Assembly: GCA_018667335.1 (NCBI GenBank)
Contig: JABIVD010000035.1
Span: forward strand, 1 to 64,000
Length of the DNA: 64,000 nucleotides
Direction: 5' to 3'
From: Rhodospirillaceae bacterium
Lineage (GTDB): Bacteria; Pseudomonadota; Alphaproteobacteria; UBA6615
Of the stretch, positions 61,248 through 64,000 are shown one piece after another. The notes beneath the pieces are model-generated. The model made no database searches and had not been told where the DNA came from. It saw only the letters and a program-made list of their open reading frames with translations. Position numbers and translations under genes: made by a program. The number at the start of each line of letters is the position of its first letter. The stretch's first letter is position 1.

Positions 61248-62209
61248 CGGGCCAGATTCTCGGCGCTGAGGGTCCGGAGGCTCTCCTCGTTATCGAGGTA
61301 CCAGGCATAGGTGCGCTCGACCCCTTCGCGCAGGCTAATTTTCGACTGCCATCCAAGCTCGGTCAGCCGGGACACATCGACCAGCTTGCGTGGCGTGCCG
61401 TCCGGTCGCGAGCTGTCATAGGAGAATGACCCGCTGTATCCGACCACGTCTGCGACAAGGGTCGCGAAGTCGGCGATGGAAATATCCTCGCCGGTGCCGA
61501 TGTTGACGAACGGCTCGTCCGAATAATTGTTCATCAGATAAACGCACGCATCGGCCATGTCGTCGACGAACATGATCTCGCGCTTCGGTGTTCCGGTGCC
61601 CCAGATCACCACGTTGTCCGCGCCCGAGAGCTTTGCTTCGTGCATCCGGCGGATCATCGCCGGGGCCATATGGGATGTCTCATAGTCGAAATTGTCGCCG
61701 ATCCCGAAGAGATTGGTCGGCTGTACGCTGATCGCGTCGAACCCGTACTGTCGGCGATAGGCCTGGCACATCTTGATCCCCGCGATCTTGGCCACGGCGT
61801 ACCACTGGTTGGTTTCCTCCAGCGGCCCGGTCAGCATGTACTCTTCCTTCATCGGCTGGGGCGCGTCGTGGGGCATGATGCAGGTCGAACCGAGAAACAG
61901 CATCTTCTTGGCACCCGCGCGATAGGCGGTGTCGATCAGGTTCGTCTGGATCTTCAGATTGCCGGCGATGAAGTCGGCCGGATACAGGTCGTTCGCCATG
62001 ATCCCGCCGACGATCGCCGCCGCATCGAGCACATAGTCCGGTTTTTCCGCGTCGAAGAACTCGCGCACGGCGGCCTGTTCGGTCAGGTCGAGTTCCTGGC
62101 TCGTCCGGGTCACGATGTTCGTGTGGCCCCGGGCGTTGAGCTGTCGGACCAGCGCCTGGCCGACCAGCCCACGATGTCCCGCGATGTATATCTTTGCGTC
62201 CTGTTCCAT
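61241..62209 (-). CDS. fcl: GDP-L-fucose synthase
   Basis: A 322-residue extended SDR that epimerises and reduces GDP-4-keto-6-deoxy-mannose to GDP-L-fucose. Features: cofactor motif GHRGLVGQALVRQL, LDLTEQAAVREFFDAEKPDYVLDAAAIVGGI, FLGSTCIMPHDAPQPMKEEYMLTGPLEETNQWYAVAKIAG with the catalytic Ser/Tyr/Lys, and QPTNLFGIGDNFD. The partner GDP-mannose 4,6-dehydratase (gmd) and glycosyltransferases are not in the window, so it stands alone here. Start 62209 after ACGGGAAT. Confidence 0.95.
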   Translation of the reverse strand: MEQDAKIYIAGHRGLVGQALVRQLNARGHTNIVTRTSQELDLTEQAAVREFFDAEKPDYVLDAAAIVGGIMANDLYPADFIAGNLKIQTNLIDTAYRAGAKKMLFLGSTCIMPHDAPQPMKEEYMLTGPLEETNQWYAVAKIAGIKMCQAYRRQYGFDAISVQPTNLFGIGDNFDYETSHMAPAMIRRMHEAKLSGADNVVIWGTGTPKREIMFVDDMADACVYLMNNYSDEPFVNIGTGEDISIADFATLVADVVGYSGSFSYDSSRPDGTPRKLVDVSRLTELGWQSKISLREGVERTYAWYLDNEESLRTLSAENLARK

Positions 62210-62253
62210 ATTCCCGTTCGCTTGGCGTAGCCCACTCGTGGCCTACTTGTGAC

Positions 62254-63048
62254 CTACTTGACGTATTTGCGGAATTCCGGCTTGCGGCGTTCCTGAAACG
62301 CCCGGCCGCCTTCCTTGGATTCCTCGGTGGCGTAATACAACTTCAGCGCTTCGAATCCCATGGCGCCGATCCCCTTGATGTGGTCGGTGTCGGCGTTGAA
62401 TGAGCGTTTGGCGATGGACAGGGCGGTCGGGCTCTTATCCATCAGGTCGGCACACCAGCGCGCCACCTCCTCGTCCAGATCCTTGTCCGGGACGACCGCG
62501 TTCGCCAGCCCCATCTCCAGGGCTTCGCGCGCGGTGTATTGCCGGCACATGTACCAGATTTCGCGCGCCTTTTTTTCGCCCACGACCCGCGCCAGATAGG
62601 CGGTGCCGAAGCCGGGATCGACTGAGCCCATGCTCGGCCCGACCTGGCCGAATATGGCGCTTTCCCCGGCGATCGTCAGATCGCATACGGTGGCGATGAC
62701 GTTCCCGCCGCCGATGGCATACCCGCGAACCTTTGCGATCACGGGCTTCGGTACTTCGCGGATCAGGCCCTGGAACTCCTCGATCGGAATTCCGGTGGTG
62801 CCCCGGCGACTGCCGTAACCCTCGGTGTCCTTGTTCTCAATCGACTGGTCGCCGCCCGACGAGAAGGCGCGATCCCCCGCGCCCGTGATGACAATGACGC
62901 CGATCGACTTGTCCCAGCCTGCGTCCTGCAGGGCCTCGATCATTTCCTCGATCGTATGTCCGCTGAACGCGTTGAGCTTGTCGGGCCGATTGATGGTGAT
63001 GGTCGCGACGCCGTCAGTGGTTTCATACAGAATGTCGTCAAAGCTCAT
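62254..63048 (-). CDS. BadI/MenB-like crotonase (2-ketocyclohexanecarboxyl-CoA hydrolase type)
   Basis: A 264-residue crotonase of the MenB/BadI branch rather than a simple enoyl-CoA hydratase. Branch-specific sequences are RAFSSGGDQSIENKDTEGYGSRRG, VRGYAIGGGNVIATVCDLTIAGESAIFGQVGPSMGSVDPGFGTAYLARVVGEKKAREIWYMCRQYTAREALEMGLANAVVP, and YYATEESKEGGRAFQERRKPEFRKYVK. From memory, these agree better with BadI (hydrolytic ring opening to pimeloyl-CoA) than with MenB; no other men gene is present. Start 63048 has GGGAAG. It may belong to alicyclic acid breakdown along with the CoA ligases in the window. Confidence 0.88.
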   Translation of the reverse strand: MSFDDILYETTDGVATITINRPDKLNAFSGHTIEEMIEALQDAGWDKSIGVIVITGAGDRAFSSGGDQSIENKDTEGYGSRRGTTGIPIEEFQGLIREVPKPVIAKVRGYAIGGGNVIATVCDLTIAGESAIFGQVGPSMGSVDPGFGTAYLARVVGEKKAREIWYMCRQYTAREALEMGLANAVVPDKDLDEEVARWCADLMDKSPTALSIAKRSFNADTDHIKGIGAMGFEALKLYYATEESKEGGRAFQERRKPEFRKYVK

Positions 63049-63155
63049 GGTTTCGCTTCCCGTTGTTGTGCGCAATCATAGCCGCAACGGTTGATCTGCG
63101 CGCGATTGGATATATGTCACCTGCAACCGCGCCGCACATGTCTGGAGAGTATCGA

Positions 63156-63563
63156 ATGCCGCAGAAAGCAAAGACGAAAGCGAAAAAGAAATCAGATGAA
63201 CGTCCCCCGGTCGCGGTGGGGCATGTCTCGCTGCATGTGAAGGATGTGCCGCGCGCGAGCGAGTTCATGCAGGTGCTGGGCCTGCGGCCTGTCTTCGAGA
63301 CCCCGAAGTTCGCCGTTCTGGAATTGCGTGGGGGCACGCATTTGATCCTGAACAAGTCCCGGAAGAAGATCACGGAAGGGGAGGTCGCGCCCGTCGATTT
63401 GATGGTCGATGACGTCAAAATTATGCGTGAGTTCTGCAAGAAGCAGAAGCTCAAACCCTCGAAGATCACGACCGGTTCCGTGCACAGCTCGTTTTACGTG
63501 CCTGGTCCCGATGGTTGGTCGATCAAGATCACCTCATCGCACGCCACCGGTCTTCCCGTCTGA
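63156..63563 (+). CDS. VOC-family (glyoxalase/dioxygenase-like) protein
   Basis: A 135-residue protein with two beta-alpha-beta-beta-beta modules: VGHVSLHVKDVPRASEFMQVLGLRPVFETPKFAVLELRGGTHLILN and VDLMVDDVKIMREFCKKQKLKPSKITTGSVHSSFYVPGPDGWSIKITSSH. Metal-ligand positions (His in GHVSLHV, a later His and Glu-like site) suggest a possible metallo-active site. The N terminus is very Lys-rich (MPQKAKTKAKKKSDERPP). Start 63156 has GGAGAG eight nt upstream. Catalytic type unknown. Confidence 0.88.
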   Translation: MPQKAKTKAKKKSDERPPVAVGHVSLHVKDVPRASEFMQVLGLRPVFETPKFAVLELRGGTHLILNKSRKKITEGEVAPVDLMVDDVKIMREFCKKQKLKPSKITTGSVHSSFYVPGPDGWSIKITSSHATGLPV

Positions 63564-63571
63564 GCCGTAGT

Positions 63572-63594
63572 CGACGCTTGTGTCACAAGCGTCG
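63572..63594. promoter_or_regulatory. Perfect 23-bp palindrome
   Basis: CGACGCTTGTG at 63572-63582, a single T, then CACAAGCGTCG at 63584-63594. It lies between the VOC gene and the next rightward gene. There is no T-run, and the one-base centre is poor for an RNA loop, so an operator is more likely than a terminator. Confidence 0.55.
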
Positions 63595-63668
63595 TGAATG
63601 AAACTGACCTTCTGTAAGAATTTCGAAGCGGCTAGTTTCTCCGGCATTCAAGGTCGAGGAGAGCGTTT

Positions 63669-64000
63669 GTGCCTGATCGTTTCGGACCCCGCGGTGTCGT
63701 CGCCGTCCTGATTCCTGTGCAGAACGCCAATATGCAGCCCGAGTACGCGCTGATGCGCCCCGAGGGCATCAGCAACCAGATGTACCGGTTCGATATTTCG
63801 GCGCATGACAAAGCACCGGAGGCGGTTCTTCGCGTGGTTCCCGACACGTTGCTGTGCTGGCCGGATGTAATCATCGGCGGCAATTCACTTGAGATGGGGG
63901 CCTGGTCGAACGCGCAGCAGGCCGAATACCGGACTGCCTTCGAGGGGCGCGCCAACGGGGTGCCCGTGGTCCTGGCCACCGATGCCACGGCTGCGGCATT
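63669..64000 (+). CDS. Asp/Glu racemase superfamily protein (maleate isomerase/arylmalonate decarboxylase-like), 5' part
   Basis: A frame that runs off the right edge; about 110 residues are present. It starts at GTG 63669 after GAGGAGAG: PDRFGPRGVVAVLIPVQNANMQPEYALMRPEGISNQMYRFDI. The later part WPDVIIGGNSLEMGAWSNAQQAEYR...GVPVVLATDATA follows the layout of maleate isomerase and arylmalonate decarboxylase. The Cys usually found in the first half of such enzymes (the strand near PSTNTTME in maleate isomerase) is not visible here. The second catalytic Cys would be outside the window. Substrate unknown. Confidence 0.75.
   Translation, partial: MPDRFGPRGVVAVLIPVQNANMQPEYALMRPEGISNQMYRFDISAHDKAPEAVLRVVPDTLLCWPDVIIGGNSLEMGAWSNAQQAEYRTAFEGRANGVPVVLATDATAAA

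Noticed and set aside
62254-63048. menB (naphthoyl-CoA synthase)
   Set aside because: No other menaquinone genes are present and the branch-specific wording looks closer to BadI; this rests on recalled sequences.

Overview
The window is a GC-rich bacterial chromosome segment (about 60-65% G+C by eye) with dense genes, many 1-4 nt start/stop overlaps, TRAP transporters, a SoeABC-type sulfite dehydrogenase cassette, an Alph_Pro_TM family protein and many acyl-CoA enzymes. Together these suggest a free-living, probably marine or soil, alphaproteobacterium of Rhodospirillales-like affinity. The taxon is an inference; no rRNA or complete tRNA gene is present.

Left edge (1-705): the N-terminal part of a tyrosine integrase, running off the window, lies beside the displaced 3' part of a tRNA-Lys(CTT). 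This marks the boundary of an integrated element extending to the left. From 741 the sequence is ordinary chromosome: a zinc nucleoside deaminase, a secreted NTF2-like protein, an SDR, a hydroxypyruvate-isomerase-like TIM barrel and a secreted molybdopterin-fold protein.

4.4-13.6 kb: the most striking feature is five consecutive same-strand paralogous CocE/NonD (peptidase S15-like) hydrolases of about 590-600 residues. The second and third copies share a 70-nt leader that folds into a hairpin with a compensatory base-pair change. Homogentisate dioxygenase (hmgA) follows on the other strand with its own palindromic operator, then an SDR.

16-49 kb: a catabolic region of uptake systems and CoA chemistry. 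It holds a CNT nucleoside transporter, a DUF2786 protein that seems to start at ATC, an enoyl-CoA hydratase/acyl-CoA dehydrogenase/acyl-CoA synthetase/hydrolase operon, a complete DctPQM TRAP transporter, an ACMSD-like amidohydrolase, two rhodanese/thioesterase-type genes, and an SDR/acyl-CoA dehydrogenase/APH-like kinase operon recalling 4-hydroxyacid (levulinate-type) catabolism. It continues with an alcohol dehydrogenase, a 2-keto-4-pentenoate-hydratase-like protein, an HSL esterase, hyuA-hyuB with an SDR and an MFS carrier, a nitroreductase, a second acyl-CoA ligase, a hydrolase, a flavin reductase, mmsA and an orphan MlaF-like ATPase. The substrates cannot be read from the sequence.

48.4-58.4 kb: a coherent sulfur module. 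A BigR/SqrR-type persulfide sensor with the diagnostic cysteine pair heads a leftward run: rhodanese, TauE/SafE sulfite exporter, Alph_Pro_TM protein, universal stress protein, soeA-soeB-soeC (cytoplasmic, no Tat signal) and a PfkB-family kinase. Divergent from it is tusA-mtnA. The likely logic is sulfide/persulfide sensing, sulfur relay, and sulfite export or oxidation to sulfate.

58.4-64 kb: DUF1330 protein, diheme cytochrome c, cytochrome c'/c556 with a clear terminator, DUF1223 protein, GDP-L-fucose synthase, a BadI-like ring hydrolase, a VOC protein, and the start of an Asp/Glu-racemase/arylmalonate-decarboxylase-like gene cut by the right edge.
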